From: an uncultured Holophagaceae bacterium | GTDB lineage: Bacteria; Acidobacteriota; Holophagae; Holophagales; Holophagaceae | Length of the DNA stretch: 64,000 nt | NCBI GenBank assembly: GCA_903857495.1 | Contig: CAIOFF010000035.1 | Coordinates: 62,001 to 126,000, forward strand | Direction: 5' to 3' | Shown: positions 37,503 to 45,237 of the stretch, piece by piece | Position numbering within the stretch: position 1 is the first letter of the stretch | How the letters are laid out: each line of letters opens with the position of its first letter | Position numbers and translations under genes: made by a program | Notes under the pieces: model-generated | Database searches by the model: none | What the model saw: the letters and a program-made list of their open reading frames with translations, nothing else | Told to the model about the DNA's origin: nothing

Positions 37503-37928
37503 ATGACCCGCTGGCGAAGGACCCTGGCATTCCTGGCCGCAGGCCTGGTCTGCCTAGCGGTCCTGGTGCCACTGTGCGCCTGCGGCCCGGCCACCCCCCC
37601 ACCGCCTCCAGCCCCGGCCCCGGCGCAGGTCCAGGTGCAGGTCGCGCCCCCGGTGGCCGCCCTCCCGGCCTACGTGCGCCAGACCCTTGCCTACGTCCGC
37701 CAGCACGGCTACGCTCCCCCGGGCTATGTGGGCGGTCGGATCTATGGGAACTACGAGGGCCAGCTGCCCCGCTACAACGCCCGGCGCAAGCGCATCGAGT
37801 ACCGCGAGTGGGATGTCCGGCCCCGGGCCGAGGGCCGCAACCGGGGTGCAGAGCGCCTGGTCACGGGCAACGACGGCCGCGCCTGGTATACCGCCGACCA
37901 CTACAAGACCTTTCTCGAGGTGAAATGA
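37503..37928 (+). CDS. Exported barnase-like (RNase N1/T1 family) ribonuclease
   Basis: This 141-residue protein has a signal peptide with a possible lipobox (LCAC, Cys27). A Pro/Gln-rich linker (about 30-52) follows, then a barnase-type domain: GGRIYGNYEGQLP, YREWDV, GRNRGAERL and ADHYKTF. Residues equivalent to barnase Glu73, Arg83, Arg87 and His102 are present as Glu102, Arg112, Arg118 and His133, so it should be an active guanyl-preferring RNase outside the cytoplasm. The overlapping next gene encodes a barstar-like protein. It could be a weapon or a nucleic-acid scavenging enzyme. Confidence 0.88.
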   Translation: MTRWRRTLAFLAAGLVCLAVLVPLCACGPATPPPPPAPAPAQVQVQVAPPVAALPAYVRQTLAYVRQHGYAPPGYVGGRIYGNYEGQLPRYNARRKRIEYREWDVRPRAEGRNRGAERLVTGNDGRAWYTADHYKTFLEVK

Positions 37929-38371
37929 CCGGTCTCGCCTACCCCGCCCCCGGAGACCCCCTGCTCCAGGTCTGGCGTGGCTCGGCGGCCACCCTTGTGG
38001 ACGCCACGGCGGACAAGGGCCCCGTCTGGTGGCTGCGGGGCGCCCGCATGCGGACCCGGCGCGGGCTCATGGATGAGTGGGCCGCCGCCGCCCAGTTCCC
38101 ACCCTACTTCGGGGGCACCTGGGACGCCCTGCGCGATGCGCTCGCGGACCTGCCCGAGGGGGGCACCTTCCTGATCCTCGACGCGGAGCAGCTCTTCCAG
38201 GAGGCTCCACCCGTCGATGGCATCACCTGGCTGGCGGTGCTGCGGGCGGCGGCCGAGGAACTGGCACCCAAGCCCTTCCGGGTGATCCTCCAGGCGGAAC
38301 CGGCGCGGTTCCGGGACCTGGAGAAGGGGGTCCAGGCACTACTGGTAGAGGGGGCCGAGGGGCCGACTTAA
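37925..38371 (+). CDS. Barstar-family RNase inhibitor
   Basis: This 148-residue cytoplasmic protein has the barstar core FPPYFGGTWDALRDAL. Asp67 and Asp71 correspond to barstar Asp35 and Asp39, which plug the barnase active site. The ATG overlaps the stop of the RNase gene (ATGA), so the inhibitor is made in step with the enzyme and protects the cell before export. It is longer than classic barstar (about 90 residues), with an N-terminal extension of about 35 residues. The pairing is supported by sequence and position. Confidence 0.87.
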   Translation: MTGLAYPAPGDPLLQVWRGSAATLVDATADKGPVWWLRGARMRTRRGLMDEWAAAAQFPPYFGGTWDALRDALADLPEGGTFLILDAEQLFQEAPPVDGITWLAVLRAAAEELAPKPFRVILQAEPARFRDLEKGVQALLVEGAEGPT

Positions 38372-38433
38372 ATGTCCCAACATGTGATTTGGATTTAACA
38401 CTATCCTGGGGCTCTTCTGGAAAGGAGATCCCC

Positions 38434-39516
38434 ATGAGCCGCGACCTCTTCAGCCCCGCCACCCTCGGCGTCCTCACCCTCTCGAATCGCGTGGTCATGG
38501 CCCCCATGACCCGCAACCGCTCGCTCGGCAACGTCCCCGGGGAGCTGGTGGCGACCTACTATGGGCAGCGCGCCAGCGCGGGGCTCATCATCACCGAGGG
38601 GACCTCGCCTTCGCCCAATGGCCTGGGTTACCCCCGTATTCCCGGCATCTTCTCCGAGGCCCAGGTGGCGGGCTGGAAGGCCGTGGCGGCGGCCGTTCAC
38701 GCTAAGGGTGGGAAGCTCTTCCTCCAGCTGATGCACACGGGCCGCATCGGCCACGCGGCCAACCTGCCTGTTGGGGCAGAGGTCCTGGCGCCCTCGGCCG
38801 TGGCAGCGGCGGGGGAGATCTGGACCGACGCCCAGGGCCTGCAGCCGCATCCCGTGCCCCGGGCCATGACCGAGCAGGACATCCGGCAGGCCGTGGCGGA
38901 GTTCGCCCAGGGCTGTGTCAACGCCGTGGAGGCGGGCTTCGACGGGGTGGAGCTCCACTCGGCCAACGGCTACCTGCTGGAGCAGTTCCTCAACCCAGGC
39001 TCCAACACCCGCACGGACGCCTATGGCGGCTCTATCGAGAACCGCAGCCGCTTCACCCTGGAGGTGGCGGCCGCGGCGGTGGCCACCATCGGCAAGGACC
39101 GCGTGGGTATCCGCCTGTCTCCCCACGGCGTGTTCAACGACATCGCGCCCTTCGACGAGACCGAGGCGGCCTACACCTATCTGGCCCAGCAGATCGACGA
39201 GCTGGGACTCGTCTACCTGCACCTGGTGGACCACAGCGCCATGGGTGCGCCCGCCGTGGCGCCGGCGACGGTCCAGAAGATGCGGGAGGCTTACCGGGGC
39301 ACCCTGATCCTGAGCGGCGGCTACGACCGGGCCAGGGCCGAGGTGGATCTGGCTGCGGGCCGGGCGGACATGATTGCCTTCGGCCGCCCGTTCATCTCGA
39401 ACCCGGACCTGCCCGCCCGCCTGCAGGCGGGAGCACCTCTGGCCGACTACGACATGGCCGCCTTCTACACCCCCGGAGCGAAGAGCTACACGGACTACCC
39501 AGCCCTGAACGCCTAG
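38434..39516 (+). CDS. Old Yellow Enzyme family alkene reductase
   Basis: This is a 360-residue FMN-dependent oxidoreductase of the NemA/xenobiotic reductase type, reducing activated C=C bonds or nitro compounds. It begins with LFSPATLGVLTLSNRVVMAPMTRNRS. The ELHSANGYLLEQFLNPGSNTRTDAYGGSIENRSRF block has the His and Asn that bind the substrate carbonyl. The FMN phosphate site is GRPFISNPDL near the end. The ATG has a strong AAAGGAGA site. It converges on yceH with a shared CTAG. Confidence 0.92.
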   Translation: MSRDLFSPATLGVLTLSNRVVMAPMTRNRSLGNVPGELVATYYGQRASAGLIITEGTSPSPNGLGYPRIPGIFSEAQVAGWKAVAAAVHAKGGKLFLQLMHTGRIGHAANLPVGAEVLAPSAVAAAGEIWTDAQGLQPHPVPRAMTEQDIRQAVAEFAQGCVNAVEAGFDGVELHSANGYLLEQFLNPGSNTRTDAYGGSIENRSRFTLEVAAAAVATIGKDRVGIRLSPHGVFNDIAPFDETEAAYTYLAQQIDELGLVYLHLVDHSAMGAPAVAPATVQKMREAYRGTLILSGGYDRARAEVDLAAGRADMIAFGRPFISNPDLPARLQAGAPLADYDMAAFYTPGAKSYTDYPALNA

Positions 39517-40136
39517 AACTGGTCCCGGAAGGCTTCGAAGGCCTGGCGCAGCTCCGCCAGCTCGGCGCGGAGGGCGGTCATCTCGGCTTCAAGCTGCTCC
39601 ACACGGCCCGTGCGGGCGGGGGTGGCTTCCGCGGCGGGCCCGGTCTCCACGGGACCCGCCAGCAACTGCGCGACGCGGGCTTCCCGGGCGCCGGGGGCCC
39701 TTGGCAGGCGCTGGACCAGGGGCGGCTCAGCCTCCATCAGCACGGCCAGGCAGCCTTCGACCTCGGCGAGGTCCGGGAAGGCGTACATGCGCCGGGTGTT
39801 GGTGCGCAGCTCGCCGGAGGTCTGGGGGCCCCGGAGCAGCAGCTCCGCCAGGAGGGCCGCCTCCTGCACAGACAGGTTCCAGGTGGGCTTGGCGGTGTGG
39901 GCGATCTTGACCACCCGGCCCGGCCAGTGCTCCGCGAGCCCCCGCTCGATCAGGGTGTTCACGGCGGCCTGGACCTCGTCCTCGCTGACGGAGAGCACCG
40001 GGTCCCGGTTGCTGGACTGGTTGCAGGCGTTCAGCAGGCTGTTGAGGGACAGGGGGTAGATGTCCGGGGTGCTGAGCTGCTTCTCCAGGAGGCAGCCGAG
40101 GACGCGGCATTCCAGGGGGTCGAGGTCGAAGTCCAT
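39513..40136 (-). CDS. yceH: YceH family (DUF480) protein
   Basis: This 207-residue protein has the DUF480 start LDPLECRVLGCLLEKQLSTPDIYPLSLNSLLNACNQSSNRDPV and two winged-helix-like repeats (VQAAVNTLIERGLAEH, TSGELRTNTRRMYAFPDLAEVEGCL). A C-terminal coiled coil follows (VEQLEAEMTALRAELAELRQAF). The family is widespread and its function is unresolved; the fold suggests nucleic acid binding. It lies 8 bases upstream of thiG's stop in the same leftward direction as thiG. Confidence 0.9.
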   Translation of the reverse strand: MDFDLDPLECRVLGCLLEKQLSTPDIYPLSLNSLLNACNQSSNRDPVLSVSEDEVQAAVNTLIERGLAEHWPGRVVKIAHTAKPTWNLSVQEAALLAELLLRGPQTSGELRTNTRRMYAFPDLAEVEGCLAVLMEAEPPLVQRLPRAPGAREARVAQLLAGPVETGPAAEATPARTGRVEQLEAEMTALRAELAELRQAFEAFRDQF

Positions 40137-40144
40137 CCCGCGGC

Positions 40145-40921
40145 CTATTTGCCGATCAGGCCGGTGGTGGGACTGCTGGCACTGGCGTAGAGGCGCTTGG
40201 GCATGCGGCCGCTCTCGAAGGCCAGGCGGCCCGCCTTGACGGCCAGGTCCATGGCCTGGGCCATCTTGGTGGGCTCGCCCGCTTCGGCCACGGCTGTGTT
40301 GAGCAGCACGCCATCGGCGCCCAGCTCCATGGCCAGGGCGGCGTCCGAGGCAGTGCCCACACCCGCGTCCACGATCATGGGCAGGTGGTAGGCCTCCAGC
40401 ACTTCCCTGATGAGCAGCAGGGTCATGGGGTTCTGCACGCCCAGGCCGGAGCCGATGGCGCTGCCCAGGGGCATGACCGCCGCGCAGCCGATGTCACAGA
40501 GCTTCTTGGCCAGGATCGGGTCCGCATTCACGTAGGGCAGCACCACGAAGCCCTCTTTCACAAGGATCTTGGCGGCCTCCAGGGTCTCCTCGTTGTCGGG
40601 GTAGAGGCTCTTGGGGTCGCCGATGACCTCGAGCTTCATCCAGTTGGTCTCCAGGGCCTCCCGAGCCAGGCGCGCCACCCGCAGGGCGTCTTCCCGGGTG
40701 TAGCAGCCGGCGGTGTTGGGGAGCAGGGCGATGTCCTTGGGGATCCAGTTGAGGATGTTGTCCTCGCCCTTGGCTTTCAGGTCGAAGCGGCGCACGGCCA
40801 GGGTCACCATCTCCACCCGCGCGGCCCGGTAGCAGGCCTGCATGGTGGCGAAGTCCTTGTATTTGCCCGTGCCGAGGACGAGGCGGTTGCTGAAACTCTT
40901 GCCGGCGATGACGAGGGACAT
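40145..40921 (-). CDS. thiG: Thiazole synthase ThiG
   Basis: ThiG condenses deoxyxylulose phosphate, dehydroglycine and ThiS thiocarboxylate sulfur into the thiamin thiazole. The 258-residue TIM barrel shows [12 protein letters not shown] at the start, the Schiff-base lysine in [20 protein letters not shown] and [27 protein letters not shown]. The sulfur carrier gene thiS is 34 kb away at 6.0 kb. I looked for a TPP riboswitch in the 123-base upstream gap and found no CTGAGA/ACCC or GATCTGG blocks. Confidence 0.95.
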   Translation of the reverse strand: MSLVIAGKSFSNRLVLGTGKYKDFATMQACYRAARVEMVTLAVRRFDLKAKGEDNILNWIPKDIALLPNTAGCYTREDALRVARLAREALETNWMKLEVIGDPKSLYPDNEETLEAAKILVKEGFVVLPYVNADPILAKKLCDIGCAAVMPLGSAIGSGLGVQNPMTLLLIREVLEAYHLPMIVDAGVGTASDAALAMELGADGVLLNTAVAEAGEPTKMAQAMDLAVKAGRLAFESGRMPKRLYASASSPTTGLIGK

Positions 40922-41044
40922 GGGCGCTCCGAAGCACCAGTCTAGCCCCGCTGGGCCCGGGATCAGAGGGGTGTGGCTCCTGGAGAGGTCAATTCGAGGG
41001 CCCGTTCTGCCGACCCGCGACGGGTGATACGCGCAGCGGGTGGT

Positions 41045-41857
41045 CTACTTGCGGGTTGGATCATAGCTTGGGCTGCCCAGCAGGTTGCCATCCTTGTCCA
41101 CCAGCTGCACGTCCTTCCGAGCCCCCTTGACCAGGTCCTGCTTGAAGCCCGCGACCCCCTGGTCCAGCGAGGTGGAGAGGTTCCCCATGGCGAGCTTCAG
41201 GCTCTCCTGGGCCTGCTGGCGGAAGGCGTCCTCCCGGTTGGACCAGGAGGAGCTGCCCTTGACCGTGCCGACGGCCCCAGCCCGGAAGAGGAAGGTGCGG
41301 GAGGGCACGTGGTAGACCGCGGCGTCCACCAGGGTGGTGGTGTCGTTCTTGTCGCCCTGCACCATGTAGGCGCCCACCAGCGTCCAGTAGGTCCACGCAT
41401 ACCAGCGGGGGCTGCTGAACTGCACCTGGTCCACCGAGACCAGGGCCACCACGTCCACGCCGAAGCTGCGAGCGACCTGGGTCAGGTCCTCGAAGCCACC
41501 CTCCCGGGTGAGGTAGAGGGCGGGGATGATCTTGAAGCTCAGGGTCCAGGGCTTCTGCCCGAACAGATCCGCCACCTGCTGGTGCAGCGCCTGCTCCTGC
41601 CCGGCGGCGAGCAGGTGGGTGGCCGTGTTGCCCACCAGAGAGCCCTGTCGCTGGCCGGTCTCGGCGGGCACGAAGGCGATGCCCAGGCGCAGGGGCAGCT
41701 GGAGCTGAACGGGGCCCGCGGGCGCTTCGGCGGCCGGGGCGGTCTTGGCGCCCAGGTAGGAGGCCAGGCTGCTGCGCCGCTGGATGGTCTCGGGGGTGGC
41801 GCAGCCGGTCCCCAGGAGGAGCAGCGCGGCAAGGCTGAGCAGGAGAGGGTTTCGCAT
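41045..41857 (-). CDS. Lipoprotein resembling rhombotarget lipoproteins
   Basis: This 270-residue protein has a lipoprotein signal (LLLGTGC, Cys19). It then continues RRSSLASYL and has an ordered core with DVVALVSVDQVQF, WTYWTLVGAYMVQGDKNDTTTLVDAAVYHVPSRTFLFRA. From memory this pattern resembles the rhombotarget lipoprotein family. I do not see the C-terminal Gly-Gly sorting tail of rhombosortase substrates, so the function is uncertain. It is divergent from a TetR gene, and the gap carries a good inverted repeat. Confidence 0.62.
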   Translation of the reverse strand: MRNPLLLSLAALLLLGTGCATPETIQRRSSLASYLGAKTAPAAEAPAGPVQLQLPLRLGIAFVPAETGQRQGSLVGNTATHLLAAGQEQALHQQVADLFGQKPWTLSFKIIPALYLTREGGFEDLTQVARSFGVDVVALVSVDQVQFSSPRWYAWTYWTLVGAYMVQGDKNDTTTLVDAAVYHVPSRTFLFRAGAVGTVKGSSSWSNREDAFRQQAQESLKLAMGNLSTSLDQGVAGFKQDLVKGARKDVQLVDKDGNLLGSPSYDPTRK

Positions 41858-41889
41858 GGGGGTGGCTCCAGTTCAATACGGTTGCGTAT

Positions 41890-41917
41890 GTTTGCCATAC
41901 GGTATAGTATGGTAAAC
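41890..41917. promoter_or_regulatory. Operator-like inverted repeat between the lipoprotein and TetR genes
   Basis: GTTTGCCATAC (41890-41900) and GTATGGTAAAC (41907-41917) form an 11-bp inverted repeat with one mismatch and a 6-base spacer (GGTATA). The 86-base intergenic region contains no other strong feature. A TetR dimer encoded next door is the likely ligand and could control both divergent genes. Confidence 0.65.
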
Positions 41918-41943
41918 AGAGCCCGAAGCCTGTCAAGGACCCC

Positions 41944-42537
41944 ATGTCGCCCACCCCGAAAAAGCCCCGCCCCAGCCCCACCCTCTCCCGGGAGGCCTGG
42001 GTGCTGGCGGCGACGAACCTCCTGGCCCGGGAGGGCCTGCAGGCTGTGGCCGTGGAGCCGCTGGCTGTCGCGCTAGGCGTGACCAAGGGCAGCTTCTACT
42101 GGCACTTCAAGAGCCGGAACGAGCTGATCCAGGCCGTGCTGGAAGCCTGGGAGCAGGACCAGAGCGCGGACGTGGCCACCCGCTACGGCGGCATTCCGGA
42201 CCCGCGCCGCCGCCTGCGCGTGCTGCTGTTCGCCGCCTTCGAGGATGTGGAGAACGGCAAGCTCTTCGCCGCCCTGACGGTATCGGCCCAGGACCCGCGG
42301 GTCGAACCCACCCTGCGGCGCGCCACCGAGCGCCGCCTGGCCCTGGGCCTGGAGGCCTTCCAGGCGCTCGGGCTCTCCGAGGAGGAGGCCCGGCAGCGCG
42401 CCCTCCTTGCCTACGCGGCCTACACGGGCTACTTCCAGCTGCTCAGAACCACGCCGGAGGCGGTGGAGGCCGTCACGGACCTCAGCGGCTACGTGCACCG
42501 CCTGGCCGATGCTCTGGTGCCCGAACGGCCGACTTGA
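41944..42537 (+). CDS. TetR-family transcriptional regulator
   Basis: This 197-residue protein has an N-terminal TetR helix-turn-helix (AVEPLAVALGVTKGSFYWHFKSRNELIQAVLEAW). The C-terminal all-helical ligand domain has many Ala/Leu. Its ligand is unknown. The palindrome in the divergent promoter gap probably is its operator. The likely target is the lipoprotein gene on the other strand, and possibly itself. The downstream truncated hydrolase gene is 54 bases away. Confidence 0.88.
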   Translation: MSPTPKKPRPSPTLSREAWVLAATNLLAREGLQAVAVEPLAVALGVTKGSFYWHFKSRNELIQAVLEAWEQDQSADVATRYGGIPDPRRRLRVLLFAAFEDVENGKLFAALTVSAQDPRVEPTLRRATERRLALGLEAFQALGLSEEEARQRALLAYAAYTGYFQLLRTTPEAVEAVTDLSGYVHRLADALVPERPT

Positions 42538-42590
42538 AACGCGGCCCCGGCGGCGCTTTGATGGAGGCCGTCGCGGCGAAAGGAGCTCCC

Positions 42591-42866
42591 ATGACGCCGA
42601 TCCTCCTCATCCCGGGTTACCAGAACTCCGGCGAGGGACACTGGCAGAGCCTCTGGGAAGCGGACCTGCCAGGCTGCCAGCTGCTTTTTCCTTCGATTCT
42701 GGCGGCCTCCAGCAACGACCCCTTCCTGGCCCTGGACCGGGCCCGCGGCCTGGCCGCGGACTGGGGCTCCCGGCTCGTCGAGCTTGGCCCCTGCGGCCAT
42801 CTGAACACCGCCTCAGGCTACGGCCCGTGGCTCCGGGGCGAGGCCCTGCTCGAGGAGTTGAGGTAG
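42591..42866 (+). pseudogene. Internally deleted RBBP9/YdeN-like hydrolase remnant
   Basis: This 91-residue frame matches the two ends of the RBBP9/YdeN serine hydrolase fold. The N-terminus is ILLIPGYQNSGEGHWQSLWEADLPG; the C-terminus is LAASSNDPFLALDRARGLAADWGSRLVELGPCGHLNTASGYGPW. The middle of about 90 residues, including the strand and nucleophile elbow with the catalytic Ser (normally HSLG), is missing. The join at LPGCQLLFPSILAASS keeps the frame. The Asp and His of the triad remain. It has a good AAAGGAG start site, so a short product may still be made. Confidence 0.72.
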
Positions 42867-42904
42867 CTGGCGGTTGCAGAAAAGGGTCTCGGCGTGGGAA
42901 ACTC

Positions 42905-43080
42905 GACGTTCCGATGGAGGAGCGGTTCCCATCAGTAGCCACGGCGAGGGTGATGAACCCACTGACCCGGTGTGAAAGGGGAGAATCGCCGAAGGGTTCG
43001 CGGCTCATCGACGCGCCCCCTGGACGTTGAGGCGAAAGCCCGGCGGCTGTCGTGCTGGTCACCCGGCGCGGAGGGCCTGA
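42905..43080 (+). promoter_or_regulatory. Lysine riboswitch (L box)
   Basis: The leader of the lysine operon contains the conserved L-box blocks in order. They are GGAGGAGCGG (42916-42925), CAGTAGCC (42933-42940), GATGAACCC (42952-42960), GAAAGGGG (42974-42981) directly followed by the highly conserved AATCGCCGAAG (42984-42994), GGCTGTC (43045-43051), a hairpin GTGCTGG/CCGGCGC (43052-43058/43063-43069), and GGAGGGC (43070-43076). The block order matches the B. subtilis lysC leader. I could not resolve the P1 closing stem. No terminator with a U-tract follows. A small hairpin (TCGG 43125-43128 with CCGA 43133-43136) overlaps the dapE ribosome site, so control may be at translation. Confidence 0.9.
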
Positions 43081-43143
43081 GGCGCGGCGGCGGGAATCCT
43101 CCCACTGCGTTCCTGAAGGCACCGTCGGCACGCCGAGGTAGCT

Positions 43144-44178
43144 ATGAACGCCATCCCCGCAGACTTCCAATCCTGGCTGAGCACTCGGCTGGTGGAGCTC
43201 TGCGCGGCCGAGACCACCTCGGGCCAGGAGGATGCGGGCCTGCCTGGACTCCGGGCGCTGCTCCAGGAGCTGGGCGCCACCTTGGTGGAGCAGCCCGTGG
43301 GGCCTGGGCGCACCAACCTGCTGGCCCTGTGGGGACGGCCTCGGGTGCTGTTCTCCACCCACCTGGACACGGTGCCCCCCTACCTGCCGCCCCGCCTCCA
43401 GGACGGGGCGATCTGGGGCCGCGGCGCCTGCGACGCCAAAGGCCAGATCATGGCCCAACTGGGCGCGGTGAAGACCCTGCTGGCGGAAGGTCGCGAGGGC
43501 TTCGCCTGGCTGGGCGTGGTGAGCGAGGAGACGGACAGCACCGGCGCTGCCGCGGCCCTGGGTCTGGCGGACCGCCTCCAGGATCTGAAGGCGCTGATCA
43601 ATGGCGAGCCGACGGAGCTGAAGCTGGCCACGGGCCAGCGCGGCGCCATGCACCTCTGTCTCCACTGCAGCGGCCGGGCCGCCCACAGCGGCAGCCCCCA
43701 GCTGGGGGAGAACGCCACTTGGCCCCTGCTGGACTGGCTCCAGCGCCTGCGCGAGCAGCCCCGGGCCGTGGACCCCCAGCTGGGGCCCGAGGTCTGGAAC
43801 CTGGGCCTCCTGCGGGCCGGGGAAGCCCTCAACTCGGTGCCGGCCTCGGCGGAGGCGCACCTCATGGCGCGGCTGGTGCCCGGCAGCGCCTTCCTGGATG
43901 ACGTCCGCCGCCTGGCGCCGCCCAACAGCCAGGTCGACCTTCGGATGGACGAGCCGCCGGACCTGTATCCCGTCCTGCCCGCCTTCGAGCACGCGGCCAT
44001 GCCCTTCGGCTCGGATGCCCCGGCGCTGCGGGTGCTGGTGCCCGACCGCACCGTGGTGTTGGCGGGGCCTGGCAGCATCACCGTCGCGCACACCCTCAAC
44101 GAGCACCTCCCCTTGGCCGAGCTCGAGGCCGGGGTCGAACTCAACCGCCGACTGGCACTGCACTTCCTAGGAGACTGA
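43144..44178 (+). CDS. dapE: M20-family amidohydrolase, probable succinyl-diaminopimelate desuccinylase
   Basis: This is a 344-residue dinuclear zinc peptidase of the M20 family. Metal and catalytic residues are visible in FSTHLDTVPP, GRGACDAKGQ, VVSEETDSTG and the C-terminal AHTLNEHLP. GRAAHSGSP starts the dimerisation lid. M20 enzymes include DapE, ArgE and carboxypeptidases. The setting as first gene of a lysine operon that includes dapD makes DapE the best call. It is directly behind the L-box and is 3 bases from asd. Confidence 0.82.
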   Translation: MNAIPADFQSWLSTRLVELCAAETTSGQEDAGLPGLRALLQELGATLVEQPVGPGRTNLLALWGRPRVLFSTHLDTVPPYLPPRLQDGAIWGRGACDAKGQIMAQLGAVKTLLAEGREGFAWLGVVSEETDSTGAAAALGLADRLQDLKALINGEPTELKLATGQRGAMHLCLHCSGRAAHSGSPQLGENATWPLLDWLQRLREQPRAVDPQLGPEVWNLGLLRAGEALNSVPASAEAHLMARLVPGSAFLDDVRRLAPPNSQVDLRMDEPPDLYPVLPAFEHAAMPFGSDAPALRVLVPDRTVVLAGPGSITVAHTLNEHLPLAELEAGVELNRRLALHFLGD

Positions 44179-44181
44179 ACC

Positions 44182-45237
44182 ATGACCACGAAAATCCCCG
44201 TCACCGTCCTCGGCGCTACTGGCGTCGTCGGGCAGCGCTTCGTCCGCCGCCTGGCCAACCATCCCCTCTTCCGGGTCGAGCACCTCGCGGCAAGTGAGCG
44301 CAGCGCGGGCAAGCGCTACCGCGACGCCTGCGCCTGGCGGCTGGACGGCGAGCCCTACGGCGGGCTGGGCGACCAGATCATGGCCGACGGCACGCCGGAG
44401 TTCGCCCTGTCCCCCGTGGTGTTCAGCGCCCTCGACACGGGTCCGGCCCAGGAGCTTGAGCCCCAGTTCGCCAAGGCCGGATCCATGGTGTTCTCGAATG
44501 CGGGGGCTTTCCGCATGTCCCCGGAGGTTCCCCTCTTGGTGCCGGAAGTGAACGCCAGCCACCTGGGCCTGTTGGACATCCAGCGCCACCACCACGGCTG
44601 GACCGGCGGCATCGTCACCAACGCCAACTGCACCGCCACGGTGCTGGTCATGGCCCTGGCGCCCCTGCACGAAGCCTTCGGCATCGAGGCCGTGATGATG
44701 ACCTCCATGCAGGCCATCAGCGGCGCGGGCTACCCCGGCGTGCCCAGCCTCGACATCCTGGGCAACGTCATCCCCTTCATCCGGAACGAGGAGCCGAAGG
44801 TGGAGGAGGAGACCCCGAAGATGCTGGGCCACTTCAATGGCAAGGTCGTGGTGATGGCCCCCATGCTGGTGAGTGCCCTGTGCCACCGCGTGCCCGTCAT
44901 TGAGGGCCACACCGAGGCTGTCAGCGTGCGACTCAAGGGCAACCCCTCCCTGGACGCCGTGCGCGAGGCCTGGCTGGCCTGGAAGCCCGAGCCCCAGCAG
45001 CTGGGTCTCTTCTCGGCGCCTGCGACGCCCATCCATGTCCACACCCTGGACGACCGTCCCCAGGTGCGCCGGGATGTGGACCGCGACGAGGGCATGAGTG
45101 TCCACGTCGGCCGTCTCCGCGCCTGCCCCATCCTCGGCGTGAAGTTCGCCCTGCTGGGCCACAACACCGAGCGCGGCGCCGCCGGCGGCAGCATCCTGAA
45201 CGCCGAGCTGGCCCACGCGAAGGGATACCTCCGATGA
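44182..45237 (+). CDS. asd: Aspartate-semialdehyde dehydrogenase
   Basis: Asd makes the branch-point semialdehyde for lysine, threonine and methionine. The 351-residue protein has the nucleotide site VTVLGATGVVGQRFVRRL, the catalytic cysteine in NANCTAT and the MQAISGAGYPGVPSLDI block. It is of the archaeal/fungal-type subgroup rather than the E. coli type. It overlaps lysC by 4 bases (ATGA). A degenerate homologue without the cysteine lies at 27.8 kb. Confidence 0.95.
   Translation: MTTKIPVTVLGATGVVGQRFVRRLANHPLFRVEHLAASERSAGKRYRDACAWRLDGEPYGGLGDQIMADGTPEFALSPVVFSALDTGPAQELEPQFAKAGSMVFSNAGAFRMSPEVPLLVPEVNASHLGLLDIQRHHHGWTGGIVTNANCTATVLVMALAPLHEAFGIEAVMMTSMQAISGAGYPGVPSLDILGNVIPFIRNEEPKVEEETPKMLGHFNGKVVVMAPMLVSALCHRVPVIEGHTEAVSVRLKGNPSLDAVREAWLAWKPEPQQLGLFSAPATPIHVHTLDDRPQVRRDVDRDEGMSVHVGRLRACPILGVKFALLGHNTERGAAGGSILNAELAHAKGYLR

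Noticed and set aside
40922-41044. TPP riboswitch upstream of thiG
   Set aside because: No CTGAGA, ACCC or GATCTGG-type blocks on the relevant strand.
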